From Phlebopus portentosus (Eukaryota > Basidiomycota > Agaricomycetes > Boletales > Boletinellaceae), in assembly GCA_037892935.1 (NCBI GenBank), contig JAYXKI010000001.1, positions 992,001 to 1,056,000 of the forward strand: a stretch of DNA of 64,000 nucleotides, read 5' to 3'. The notes beneath the pieces were generated by a model, which was not told the origin of the DNA, made no database searches, and saw nothing but the letters and a program-made list of their open reading frames with translations. How positions within the stretch are numbered: position 1 is the stretch's first letter; every line of letters starts with the position of its first letter. Shown here piece after piece: positions 24,125 to 37,400 of the stretch. Both the position numbers and the translations under genes were made by a program.

Positions 24125-27100
24125 CAGGTCAGGGATCCATCGGTGCTTGCATTTAGAATAGCTTTCCCTGAAACCGCCTGTTCAAAAATTTATAGTGCGA
24201 TTCAGTCTACGCTCCAAACATTCCTACCGCCAAGAACGGGATTTGGAGGTCTTCCAGGATGGCATATAAAAGTGTTTGCGGTGAATCTAATTACCTTTAC
24301 ATTCACTCATTTAAAAGATCTCGTCTGAGATTTGGATGGAGCAGTCGTAACCGTCTCGTGAAAATTCGATGACGGCCTGGAATTAGGAGAAATAGGGAAA
24401 TAACTATTCATGAAACGATATAAGTAAGTAATCTAGTCTGTCTTTGAATCCAAGGATTATGATTCAACAGATCAACTTTTTCGCAGTATATCAATCAGAC
24501 TCAGTTGGCTTTATCCTTTCGTGACTAATATCTGTAAGTATTCATGGCTCGTAGGAATTTTGAATTTCCTACTGCTTATCAGCTTCCAACTTTTTTTTAC
24601 TCATTCTTCTGGCGTAAGGGGTGAGCATGGCACTTTTGAGGTTTGACTGTTTCCCGAACGGAGGTTCGTCTAATATTGGAATCGGGTCACTGGAACGGAT
24701 GAGAAGGATTCAATTCTCGTCGTGGAATGCATGGTATTTCCGGATTCTATTTACTCATAGAAGCTGGCCGAAGGCACGTTGCACGTTGATGAATCATAGC
24801 GGAGTCTTTAGTCAGAATCTCGCCTGGAAGCCATGCTGCATCGGCTTCCCTTCGACCCCTGGGTATATGACGCCATTGTGTGCAAAAGAGAGGCCTCTTT
24901 TACTCGCTTATACCCGCCGGTCCATGCCAATTTGCTCGCGAGCCCTGTCTTCCTTGCGCGAAGACGTCGTCCGTGGTATCATCGCTTAATCATCACCTCA
25001 CTCCTCAAATACCAGGAATCAGGTCTTATCTGCGGAATAAGAAAGGATGCTTGCCTTGCACCACCTGAGGATTGGATGCGAGAGATCTCGGGCAAAAAAA
25101 AGGGCGCTGGTCAACTCACGGCAATTTGGATGTCTTGACTGGAGCTGTATACCTTGATCCCCGCAACTCGGACCCCGCTCTGTTGAGAAGTGTTGAATGT
25201 TCTGTCTACAGCTAGTTCTTCATTCTGTGCGTTGCGAGGTGAAGAGAGACAACATTTCATTCGTTTCAGCGGCCAAAATACAGCATGTGGTTAAATATGA
25301 ATGTCCTTGACAAAAGCTACGACTTTACAGTCACGTCGGTGGAGTATGTACCGGTAAATTGTTGAGGCCAAACCTAAACAATCCCGCACGAATTCTTTGC
25401 CAGCCACTTTTCACAAGGGCCAGGAAGCTTAACATGGGGAGGTAAGAAACTTACAATCTCTAACGTCATAAGAACGAAACTGACGTTGAGGACAGTTCAG
25501 CTTCTTTGTTCTGCTGGTTGGGCCTCTTCGTCAGTCGCGTCATGTGGGAATAAATTCACTTTAGCAAGAAGCCTCACTATCTTTGACCTCGTAGGCCCCA
25601 GGAACTTCACAAACGTAAAAACGCAGCTGTAATCAGGAATGGCCCATTACCTATAGCAGAGCTCAAGCGCACGCCACGAATGCTGTGAAAACACTTAAAC
25701 CCTATCTGTCGCCCGGAGAGGAAACGCGAAGCATAATACACCTATGATAGAATCTTCCGGATACTAATCCTACTCAGCACCACAGAGGACTTTCGGTATT
25801 CCGGAACGTCTACCTCAAGCTGATGCAAGCCGGAATGGAAGGCCAAAATCAAGAACGTTCTACTAACGTAACGTACTGCAAAATTTTACTGCGATATGTT
25901 TCTGATTCGCACAAGTATCTCAGGTTGACCCCAAAACTTTGCTCACGGTTCCACCTAGTTCCACGTCCTCAGACGACTAATTCCCATTCTATCCCTGAGA
26001 TGAGGCTTTTGATCCGCGATCGTCTGCCTGCGCCAATATTTTTTCTGATCACGCTGCCTCGAGGCTCCGAATATCACATCTGTCCCGACTCTCGAAGAAT
26101 CTGGCGATCTTCAATGAGGTCCCCACGGTTCATTTATCGTGACCTCCCTAGGTTAGAAGAAAGATCAAGTCACCTGGTCCGTTCATGACTCTATGTCGTC
26201 ACATTTCGAAGAGAGAAGAAAGGTTCTTGGTATACCCACGACTGTGGTACCCACGCTTTTACAAAACAAACAAGGGCCGCAATGCATCTCATAGATCAGC
26301 GGAATTTTTTAAAGAATCCGAATCCCTTGTTATACTTAGCCAGGCACTCCCCAACCAAGTGATATGTCCTATATATCTGCGCTGCTGGAGATCCTTGAAA
26401 TCTTTTACTTCCCGAGCGAGAAACAACAGTCGATGATCAAATTCCTGGCGTCTAGCCCGGAAGAAATGGTCCTGTATTGCTCTTTTCCGCTCGTCCGAGG
26501 ACAAATGATGAGAAGCAGGGTAACTGTGAGTATTATGGAGGATTCCATGCCGAGAAGACCGAGACGCGCTGAACATTGCTGACGCAAGCCCGCCTACTCG
26601 ATGCAAATAAGGACATGATACAAGGCCAAAATAAGCTTTTGCAGAGGCTAAGAGAATAGCTTTCTTTCTTACCTGTCCATACGCAGAAGCTCGAGAATCA
26701 GGCTCTAGCCTCCTATCGGTCAGAATAGATCTGGATTAGTCTGACGAGAAAATAGCACAACACGCGGCCGGAGAAGATGAGTAAATCTGATAACCTGAGG
26801 AATAAACCACCTGGACACGACGGGTATAGAAGTAAGCCGTGAGCACTTTTCGCCAGAAACTACAGGCGCTTGTTGAGAATGGTGAGTAGAGGACCTATTT
26901 CAAAAGAAAAGTTGTAAAGATGTCGAGACTATAACAGACTTTTGTGTGAGAAATAGAGGACTGAGACAGACCTGCTAATATCTTTCGTAGGCCAAGTCGG
27001 CGGCAACTGGAGGCATGCCTGATAGCCACAGAAAGATAATTGAGCTGTTTTGAGAGAACTGGCCAACTGCCTGGGCTATACTACCAGACGAGAAATCGAA

Positions 27101-30077
27101 AAGACGATTTCCTTCCCGTGTGCTTGTTCGCCGGGATGAATCGAGGCTACCGAATTCATATGAGCTCGAGTCAAATCTTGTCGAACTCAGCATATACGTG
27201 CATTCAGTGTGCTTGGTGCGAATCCTAGCAGGTTTCCTTGTGATGCACTCGCAGGCTCAAGGGAATAAGAGTTAGGGCAGACAAGTTAAGGCAAGGTTCA
27301 AAAACGAGGTGTCCCACAAAAAAACATCTTCGACAGCCTCGAGGCAAACTAACGCACAGCATCAGACCGCCATCTGCAAAAAGGAGATTCAGCTTATGAG
27401 TGAGTTTCTTTGTCAAATGACGAATTCGCTATCTATGCGATTTGGTTCACCAAATCCCTACATAACTTTTGATATTCATCCGCAGCGCTTCGAGGAGTGC
27501 TGTATACACTAGATGATATTTGTCCCTGCCAATGTCGTCATCGTCACTATCCTTTCCTCGTATTCTTCATGCGGAAAACATATCGGGTAGTCCAGAAGGA
27601 CCGAGAATCTGGGAGCGAGTGAATTGCCCATGAGCCAAAAGCACCCGATCCGTTGGCGGGCGTTTTCGACACGCAATTCTCCTTTCTAGAGTTTCTGCGC
27701 AATTTCGCCTTTGAGCAGCTGATGAGTCTGCACGCGCATGCACCGGATACATGATAGGAAAAACTTCAAGGCGCTTGGATGGAAAGCCGAAAGGTGTATA
27801 ATTATTGAGCTCGTTTCGCTTGAATATAATGTGTCTCCACTCGTGAACTGCTGTAAGTTATCTGCAAGTAAAGGGAAAAGTCAATCGAATACGCCATCAC
27901 CTTCTCGACCGTATCTTGTATCACACCATCCAAAAAGTGCAGACGTCCGGAGTCTGGATACGTACTTACCTTGGAGAATGAAATGCATATTCATACGAGC
28001 AACATTCTGATTCGATTACATAATCATGCCAGAACGTTCGTTCGTTGTTTGGACAGACTTCCTACGATGTATCCATTTCATGCTTATCTCCAATATCAAT
28101 ATCCCGGATCAAAAGACGAATCAGCTTCAAAGCCAGAGATGAATAGCAGATGAACAGAGAAACCAGGAATTAGGATTAGGAAAGCTCAGGAGATCCGCTC
28201 GGTCACGGTACGATGCTGCCGGAGTCAAGATCTTTTTAGTTTGTTTTGAATAGGCGAACTCCAGCGGCACATCAATGCAGAGCGGATAGCACCCGTTGCG
28301 ATACTGTGCAGAGCTCTGCAGGCAGGCGTGTCTCAAAGACCCGCATCAGGTTTCAGGAAGCTCTCTCCTGTAACGTCGGCATCGGCAGGTCGGGTGGGCC
28401 TTGCGCCAACACCGACACGCAGTGGTGAAGAACTTGAATCGGGAAGCATAAGGTAAAGAATACAGCCGAGGCTAAGCAACATTCTGCAATGGAATTTGTG
28501 GATAAAGGAGATATACTAGGGGTGGAATACAAAGCCAGAAAGCGGCTTTCGCTGTCTGCACGAAACGAACGTAGGTTTTCGGGAGGCTTGGCCTAATTGC
28601 AAGTGGAGCTGATGTGTCTTCTTTCCTTCAGGTTCAAAAGCCTCCAGGATCTGATTTGATCTCCTTTGGAGGCGGCCCGTTTGCAAGCCTCGAGGCAAAC
28701 CAGCGGAGACTTGAGTAGACGGAAGCATTATAAGATTGGGAAGACCGTCGCTTGCATCCGAGATAACAAATGTACGCGGTTGGTCGGGTACACGCACACG
28801 TTTGACGCGGGCTTCAATAATAATTGTACGACAAGCCACGTTCGCGAGATTTTGTTGAGAGCAAGACCATGGGAATGTCGGAAAATAGTCGAGGGAAAAG
28901 AGTGCGGAGGAAAAGTCGGCGCTTGAACATGAAATTTTTTCGAGCGCTCTCTAGCCCATCCTCAATCTTTCACCAAACGCCAGCGCGAGATCTTTGAAAA
29001 ACAAAAAAAACGACAACGAATCGTCTTACTCTGGAATTTGGAAGACTAGAGAAGTACAGGAGATACACACGCTTCACTTAACAATAGCTTCTCCGAGCGC
29101 ATCGAAGGCTGACCGTATCTGCTGTATCGCCGGTCCGCCATGCATCTTCCCGCCTTCACATCTTTCTCTCGTCCTTTCATCTCGGCATCTTCAAAAGCCT
29201 CTTTTCTAGCCCTTTTCTCCCCAGCAAGTGTAGATCTTCCCTTCCTCCTTTCTTGACGTCGCAAGAAAGAGATGCCGAGCGAGGCTGAGCGAGCGCGTCC
29301 TCTGATGTGCTGCCAGCCAAGCACGATGGTATTCGGCACGAAAGGAAAAGGGGCAGACGGACGCTAATTCGTAAAGGGAGAAAAAAAAAGGCTTGCCTAA
29401 ACTCTCTGAAACCACGGAAGCCGAGAAGGGCAGAGAGAGCCTCGGAAACCTTGCTAAGAGGCGCCACCTGTGCCTTTTCAATTCAAACTGGAATAACAGA
29501 CGCTGAGCCCCACTGGCAATGGCTTCCCAAGTAAAGTGCTAAGTACTCTTCCTTTCTCTTCTTCCTTTCTCTTCCTGCTCAGGCCGACGCTCCGGCACCG
29601 TGTGTCTTATCTTTCTGAACTCAGGCCGAGTTCAACACATGTTAGGTCTTCTGTATTCCTAGATTCGGCCACAATTTCCAAAAAACATTGAGGAAGGAAA
29701 GGAAAAGGAACCTCCGAATTAACCCCTTTGACTTGTAACAAGAAAGCAATGGATATGTCCGCGAGCTCCTCCACCTTCCCTCCTCGCTGAGAATCAAGCA
29801 GGGTCGTGCGGGCGTGGACGAAGGGGCTCTATTTTTGTTCCATCCGTCCTGCGGGAAGCTAATCGGTGGTAGCCAAATAGACCACCGATTCTCACTAGTG
29901 CTTCCTTCCCTCCTGCTTTCGCTTCAAGCCAATGCAAATAAAGAGAATTTTGACAGACAGGCCCGGGTAGGCTATTGCCGCACTTTGCGCTTGATAGATC
30001 TGTCTACTGGCAGGACGTTACTCGTCCTGTATCAACAATATTAACGCGTGCGAATCCACGGCCGTTGCGTTCCCATC

Positions 30078-30119
30078 GGGATACGGGATACGGGATACGT
30101 TCATTTGCATTTGCATTTG
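30078..30119. repeat. Two adjacent short tandem repeats
   Basis: Three perfect copies of the 7-mer GGGATAC (30078-30098) are followed four bases later by three perfect copies of the 6-mer CATTTG (30102-30119). Confidence 0.9.
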
Positions 30120-30910
30120 CGCTATTCGTTTCTTCAATGCCAGCCAAGCTTTTTCGAAAAGCCCAAGCAAAGCGCCTCGCTCCAAGGCCGAGCTAGCCGT
30201 CGTCACTTTCGCAGTCGTAACCGTTTCGAGGTCTAGCAACAATCTTCTCAATGTAGTCGTTTTCCTTCGATTGTTTCATGTCATATGGTAGCGAATGCTA
30301 TGAATTAGAATACATCTCACCTGACAGCAATGGTGTCAATAGAAATGCCCGCCCGCGTTCTTTGCTAGTGTACAAGAGATGTGGAATGCAAGCAATCCGT
30401 CAATCATTGAGTCGACTGGGATTAGCCGTTCATATCGAGAGCTATGCCTCATCATCACCGCAATCAGAGAACGGGCACTGATTCACTGGTGGAGATCAAT
30501 CTCTAAATGATCGGCCCTTTGATGAATGCGACAACATGGCTGAAGTAAAACCAGCGAGCGGCCATCGAAAACGTTGCCACCCCCATCCCACAGGCGATCA
30601 CCAGCTAGAAGCCTCCATGGAGAAAAGCGGCGGGCGAGGAAAGATTCCGAGTAATTTGAGGGTGATTGACGGGACACTCAATCACCGAACACGAAATACA
30701 CACATGCATACACACACGCATACAACACACGAAAAGAAGTGTTCTGTTGAGTGAGAAATATAGTGAAATTCGGCATAAAATAAATGGGAATATCTGTGTG
30801 AATTGGTATGGGATTACTGATTTTTATAGATAACAACGAATAAAAAATCGTGCTGGTGAGAGCTGCTACTGTGATCCACGTCTCTTGCCAAAGCACGGCT
30901 AAAGGCGGCA

Positions 30911-30946
30911 ATGCAGCGACAGAATGCAGCGACAGACATGCAGCGA
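30911..30946. repeat. 13 bp tandem repeat, 2.7 copies
   Basis: Two perfect copies of ATGCAGCGACAGA (30911-30923, 30924-30936) and, after one base, a partial third copy ATGCAGCGA (30938-30946). Confidence 0.9.
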
Positions 30947-31429
30947 TACGTGACAACTTCAACAGGTCGGGAGAAATGTGAAGAGGTGAAAATGTGCGTG
31001 TTGTACAGTACATTGCAAAGCACATAGGATGAAAAGCAAAGCAAAGCATGTCGTCGTGGTCGTGCGGAAAGGGTCCATGGACATGTGGTTGAAGTGGGTC
31101 GTCAAGAAGGCAATTGCGAAAAGCACGGGTTAGAATCCCAGCGTCAAGATTGATCATGCAAATGCTAATGACAATCGGCAAGGGTATAGTGAAATGCCAA
31201 ATTGTAGCGACGGGTAGAGGATAAGGATGGATGGTCGTGGATAGGGATGATCATAACAGCAAATAGCAAACGGCGGAAAAGATGGAAGTAAAATAGTATA
31301 TCGGCGGAATAAAAAAAGGGTAACAGTTAAGGGTGCAGTGAAGAAGAGTAAGCTGAGATAGTACAACCATGCACCCGACAAACTTCCAAGAACTTCGTCT
31401 CTTTTACAGTTACACGCCCCTTCTTCAAT

Positions 31430-32121
31430 CTAGAACCCACCCAAACAACCGTCGAGCGACGATGCAGCGTACGAACGAGCCTTGTCTTCGGACTTGAAGC
31501 GCATACTATCATTTCTCCGTTTTCGCTCCTTATCCCGCTTCTGCGAATCTTTCTTCGGAGGCGAGGAAGGTGCATGGGGGAGAAAAGCGAGCGCCTTATT
31601 TAACTGCTCTTGCGACGGCGAGGCGATCCGGATGGCATGCGCATAATGCTGACCAGCGGCGCCAGCGCCACATACATTGTTGTATTCAGGCGGGGGTGAA
31701 ACAACGCCGTCGCTTTCGTCTGACTCGGAAGAGATGTCTGGGACAAGCGCCGGAAGCCCGCACGACGAACTGAGCGCCTGAGACGGGTCGTAGTAAGGTA
31801 TCCGCCCGTTCCACTAGCTCCCGCAACGCGGGGGTGAGGGTGCTTCCCACTTTTCGGGGGACTCCCATTCGCAGACTTGCAGCCATACGTCCGACCTGGA
31901 CAGCCACGCTCTGGCAATGCACACTCGTTGGGAGCGACGACTATTGGAGCCCTGTCGTACGACTGTCCATCATGCGTATAGGCAGTCTGCGTGAGCGAGG
32001 GGGTAGGAGGGAAGTGGACCTGAGGCGCCTGAGGCGGATAAGGCAGTGCATGGGCGAGCGAAGGTGCTTTCGGTGAGGTGGAAGCTTGTTTGAGAATCGA
32101 ACGTGGCGCCATGGCTGGCAT
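31430..32121 (-). CDS. Conserved fungal protein of unknown function (YDRAPIVV-type)
   Basis: I recognise motifs common to a basidiomycete family without known role. N-terminus MPAMAPRSILKQ, then VHFPPTP, YDRAPIVVAPNECALPERG and a HPHPR element. After an apparent one-base slip near 31800-31825 the family pattern goes on as YYDPSQALSSSCGLPALVPD, the acidic ISSESDESDG, SPSQEQLNKALAFLPHAP and a basic tail KKDSQKRDKERKRRNDSM. It ends DGCLGGF at 31430. Without the slip the frame runs into unrelated sequence to 31600. The basic, Ser-rich, low-complexity make-up suggests an intrinsically disordered, perhaps regulatory protein, but that is inference. A second in-frame ATG at 32112 is possible. Confidence 0.68.
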
Positions 32122-34414
32122 TAACTCGCTCAGCGATGAATCGAGACGGTTCTAAAACTTGCGAGACACGGAGAGAAGATGAAAAGGTTCTGTTGTAAAG
32201 GTTTGATTAAATTTTCCGCGACGAGCGCTATCAGGGGAGGGAGGAGAGTAGAATCTGCTGTTGACGGTGGAGAATAGACCTCGAATGAAGTCCTGCACGA
32301 CGAGTACGCCGCAGAGGAAAGACGACTATGCGCCCCGATAGGTTATTGAAATATCGGTTCGCGCATACTGGCGAGGACAGAGGATGGGAGAGCTAACTGG
32401 TGCAAGTGAAGATGATGAGAGACGAGAGAGAGTTGGTGGTATATGAGGATCCCCCTGTTTACGGTTGTCTTCCCTCATTTGTTTCGCACGCCTCACGTGA
32501 CGCGGCAGCCGAAGTTGTCCGACCCGACAGCCAATAAATTGAATTCCGAATATAAAATTGAATTGTACTGCTGTGTATTTGCCCAAAAATAGCAGTTTCC
32601 CGGTTTGATGCGCTGCGTTTGTTTTCTCGAGAGGCATGCCCCCTTTGCTCGACTCACAATCCCAATCGATATCTCCTCCTCCTTCCCCGCATACTTGTCT
32701 CTCAACGTCTAATCCCCGCTTTCTTCCTCTTCTTTAATGAGACAACGTGATGCTCTGGACATTCGTTCGCATTCCCAACAGCGGCTTCTCCTGTCTGTCT
32801 CTGTTTCGACTTCGACTGCAAGTATGCTATGCGTAACATGCTGACGCAAGCATTGCAGTGCTATCGTGTGTCCGGAGAAGAGAGGCCGCCTCATTTCCTT
32901 CTTAGTAAATTCACCTCACTACTCTCCATTCATTCCATGCCCTTTCCCTGAGTTGGCCATCTTCTCGCCGTCGTCCCGTGTTTCCGTCCTTCCTTTCCCT
33001 TGCTTGCCTCTCTTCTCTCCTCCGCCGTGATAGTCAAAATAGGTCCAGTTCCATGTGCAAGATTTTATGTGTAAGTATATCTGGTATATCTTTCAAAACC
33101 TTCAAATCCAGCATAGTCTGCCCCGATATTGCCCTAGCCTCTCTCTCGTGTCTGTGCATGCTGCTCCACTCTCCTGGAGTTTGGTTATCCACATGTGATG
33201 GCCCTATCCTCTGGCAACCTTGCATCTGCCAGATCATTCTCCCTACAACTCTTTCCTCAAACATGCTTTTGGAGGAGCACCAGACACGCTTCCTTCACGA
33301 CAAGTGCCTTCATTTCGCCTCCATTAGTTATTATCATCTTGTCCTGTGACCTGCAGAGTCTGCACAGCTACATGCAACTGCACCATGCACAACTGCAAGT
33401 TCCGTCCAGCTTTCTAACCTTCTAATTATATTTTCTTTTTGTAACGGAATCCATTCCATTTTATAAAGGCAACTCGTGCCGCATGTCCGTGCAACAAAAA
33501 AAGAAAACATGAGAGAAAAGGAATAAGACTGTTGCAAGAATGAGACAATTATTGATTGGTGGTATTGATGCGCTATGTCTACAAACTCCAAGGGAAAGAC
33601 GCAAGTGAATTGAGTAAAGAAAAGAGAAGAACTAGAAGGGTAATCTAACAAGCACAAACACAAAAATAGCTGTGTATGATGACGACTGCCGCGACGAAAA
33701 GAAGTGGCACTGGCTCTCTGAATCGGAACAAATAGAAGAACGAGACAAGGTATTCAACGAGTGAACACAATGACGAAAAAGACAGAAATTTAGCACGGCA
33801 AGTCACAACTCAGCGGAACAACAACAGGACCATCGAGACGAAATCCGGTAGGAAGCAAAGGAAGAGATCAAAATACGCGAAAAGATATCGACGCCGGTAT
33901 CAATTCCCATCTTCAAGAAGAAATGTGGAGGGCACAACATACATACATAGAACACTCCCACTCCTCATCCAAACTCAACTTATTCGCTGAGTTGCCAGAA
34001 GACTCCACAATTCCGTTCCTATATGGCCCGTATTCTGTAGGATTCGTGTGCGCAAGATCTTTCTAGCGTCTGCAATTGTATTGCTGAATTGCACAAAAAT
34101 AAGGCGTTGGGAAGACGTCCCCGCTAGTCGGAAAAGAGCTTGTTCGGTAGATGGAATGAGAGCTAGTAACCTCATTTACCAGAGCAGCCAAATCTCTGGA
34201 AACATAAATATCACGCAGAAACGTCTCGTAGGCCATCACATACAAATTCCTCTAGCACTCCACATCCTCATCGTCATGCTTGTCCCTCTCAGCTCCTCGT
34301 GATTACGATTAGCCCTTCCGAATTAGCCCCTGACAGTAGCGCCTCCAGGGCAAAAACATTCCACGCTGACGTCTGCATCGTATCAATCCGCATAATCTCA
34401 TCGATATTCCCCCA
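32122..34414. other. 2.3 kb spacer, pyrimidine-rich
   Basis: Should hold the 5' region of the 31430-32121 gene and the 3' UTR of the TMCO4-like gene. Long CT-rich runs occur at 32640-33080. No coding sequence or structural RNA that I can support. Confidence 0.5.
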
Positions 34415-37400
34415 TCAGCTCCACGGATTCGCGTTGATGTTGAGCGAAGATGCATTCGCATTGCTATTCTTCGTTGGTAGAGGCGGTGGGGTCCACTCGT
34501 CATCCTTTTGCCTCCGGTCGGTTCCAGAAGCGAGATCCGACGTGGACATGGCGAAAGGATTGAGAATGTCCGCGGGCAAAGCTGCTGTTGTAGGTGGAGA
34601 TGAGAACGGGCTCCGCAAAGCCGCATCCACTCTCGTCTCCTCGCTGACTGTAGTACTAGATGACGATTCCCACAAACTTCCTGCTGGTCCAGCAAAACTC
34701 AACTTAGGTGTCTCCTCCGGTACGTTCCTTGTTGAACCTGATGTATACGGATCCGAAAAACCGATACCCAATCCTGTTGTTGACCATGTGTCTCGCACTG
34801 CAGCCGGGACAGAATTACCCCAGTAGTCGGAATACGTGGAATGTGACGATGAAGTGACATCGGATACACCGGGCTTGCCATCGGAGAAATTGTTCTTCAG
34901 ATCTGTCGGGTCAGCCAGCGAAACAGACCGCGCAAACGAATTCGACAGATCCCGACTTGGTCCTAAAGCTGAAACTGATGAGGTCGCAAATGTAGAAGTC
35001 ACGGAACTGGGACCAAGCGCAGATGAAATGTCACCATCGGTTTCATCGTCGCCGAAACGAGGTCCAGATCCAAACAAAGGCGAGCTGACAACACGATGAG
35101 CTCTAAAGACGTCCGGACGAGGCGCTGCGGAGGCACTGCGTTCTTCATCAACATCCTTCGAGGGCACAGGAGGTGGTGGCACGCTCTCCGGTCGGCCCGA
35201 TGCTTCGTGAGGCAGTGGTGTATCAAGCCGAGCGCGAGGAGCCTGCGCGACTGGTGCATGTAGCACGCCGCCTGTATCAGCCTCTGCATCCGCAATCGCC
35301 TCCTTTATTGCTCTGAGATCAAATCCTGCGCGGAATGGCACTTGATCGCTGCCAGCGTCGCTAACATCGGAAGCTCGTGGTGTCGTTGGAGGAGTTTCTT
35401 TTGGCGAGGTAACTGTAGATGCTGAATCAGGGGCAGGAGTAGGCGTTTTGGAGTGCTCGAGCCGTTCTGGAAGATCATCGTCTTCCGTCGATGATGGTGC
35501 TGGCTTCTTTTCCATGCTAGACACTGTAGGCGGACGAGATGGTGCTAGTGATGGTCGTGACGCTTTCGGATCGACCTTGCTAGTTCGACGTGAGAACCAA
35601 CTCTTCTTCCCGGACTGTTCTGCTCCTTCTCTCACTACTATACGATCTTCTTGGAAGTCCGGTTCCTGTAGGCAGAAGACGGTTGAGAAGGATTAATCAT
35701 CGCAAAGTTAGACATTTGTGAGAATATAAGAGAAATTTTATTGAAATCCGGCATTTAAAGACGAAAACAAAAAGTGCACGTTCCATGAAAGATATAGGAC
35801 ACTCACCTCTGGCTCGTCGAAGTAATCTGCCGAGACGGGGAAACCAAGTTGGTCTAGAATAAGAGGCATAAACGTGCGATAGCTCATATGTCCCGCAATC
35901 TTGTCTGTAACGTCCACGTTTTCGAGACCCGGTATATCTGTCACAGGTCGTAAACCAGCAATGTTTTGCAATCCACCACTCGTCGCACGAAATAGATAGT
36001 TCAACACCCAGTCGTTACGAGCATAGCCGTTAACAAAGCGGCCAGAGACGACAGATCGTGCTTGAAGCCAGTTTTGCTTCGACGCCGTAAGAGTTGCTCC
36101 CAACATGAATACGTCTTGAACTATGCCATACGCTTTGCGTTTGGCCAGTTCGAGCAAGCAATAGAAAATCGTGCGAGCTCCGAGTGAGAAACCTACGAGA
36201 GTTATGGGACGGACACCAAGATGCCGTTGGATGAGAACATCAGCCAATACGAGTCCTGCAGCCTTTGCACGATCGAGGGCATTGTTCCACGGATTGTCGA
36301 TGAGATAGCCAAGTTTTGTCAGAACTAGACTACCATCAGTAATGGGGCAAATTCACGTGGTACCAGACTTACGAATAGGCCATTGTAATGCAGACATGAG
36401 GGCAGTCATTACGGTTGCCTGTAGTACAGTTTGGCTTACCTGACTTAAAACCTCCGAAGTCAGGATTTTTAGTGCACTACCCGTTTCGCCTAACATCTCG
36501 GGCTCCCACAAAACGCTGAAGACGTCGCCAACGACTGGGTCAAGGACACTGAACGGTAAACGAACATCATCCTTCGCCGATGTCATAAATCTAATCTAGG
36601 ATTAGTTTCTGTTTGTTGCAAGAAATAAGACACATACCCAGAGACAGTGAGGATGCAGTTTACACGCTTGTTGTTATGCAGAGGCAGCTGTTGAAACTGT
36701 ATAAGCTGCTTGTCGCACTTGACGAAACAGAGAACTTACGAGGTCAAAGGTCCGCACATGCTGAGTTCTTCGCGCCATGCCACGAGCAGCAATACCAGAC
36801 CCCGTCAGAGTCCCAGCAGTCGCAATGACGGCGGTACCTCCTGTTCCCGCCAAGAATGCCGATGTGCCGGTTACCCCAATGGTAGTGAAAGCACCTGCAA
36901 GACCTGCTCCGATTACAGGAGCAAGAATGCCAGCAGAAAGTCCAATAACCAGTCCTCCACCTAAAATGTAATGTCAGACCATGGTCCCCCGGTACCTGAA
37001 TGAAGCGTACCTAATGTCGCAAGGCCTAACATTGCATATCTTCTCCTCTTCGCAGCCTTTACTCGCCCTTCAATGATATCCTTCTGTTCCAGCTTCTCAA
37101 CGCCTTCCTGGATTTCCAGAGCTTCCGTGACGCGTTGCTCGAACTTGACAATGTCCAGCCAGCCTAATCCCATCTTAAGTGCAACCATCTCAAGAAGGAC
37201 ACGCGATCGAGCATCGTAGACACTATCAGCAATAAGAATAAGAAACAAGTCGCAGAGAACCGTCCATCGGATGTCTAATGTGACATCCTTGTCGGCAGCG
37301 GATAACGAAGTGCTGACGCCCGGCATCGGATCAGAAGTACTGGCAGGTAAAACATTAGCCGTAGTCTGGTAAGGAGCGGATGGTGTAATTGGCGTTTTCG

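Larger units (their letters stand above)
24125..31429. other. Gene-poor block of about 7.3 kb
   Basis: No ORF here carries a domain I recognise, and none can be extended into a multi-exon gene with conserved wording. ORFs of 80-120 codons occur on both strands, for example 24833-25138 plus and 26289-26606 minus, but look like chance or decayed frames. There are short tandem repeats at 30078-30119 and 30911-30946. The right end (about 30680-31429) is probably the 3' UTR and terminator region of the next minus-strand gene. Old transposon remains are possible but no terminal repeats, reverse transcriptase or transposase motifs were seen. Confidence 0.55.

Noticed and set aside
26289..26606. 105-codon minus-strand ORF with a charged helix-like middle
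   Set aside because: No recognisable family and no way to extend it by splicing.
27280..27320. Possible tRNA B box (GGTTCAAAAA)
   Set aside because: No matching A box or cloverleaf around it.
30678..31181. 167-codon minus-strand ORF
   Set aside because: Lies just downstream of the 31430-32121 gene, low complexity and hydrophobic from repeats; better explained as 3' UTR.
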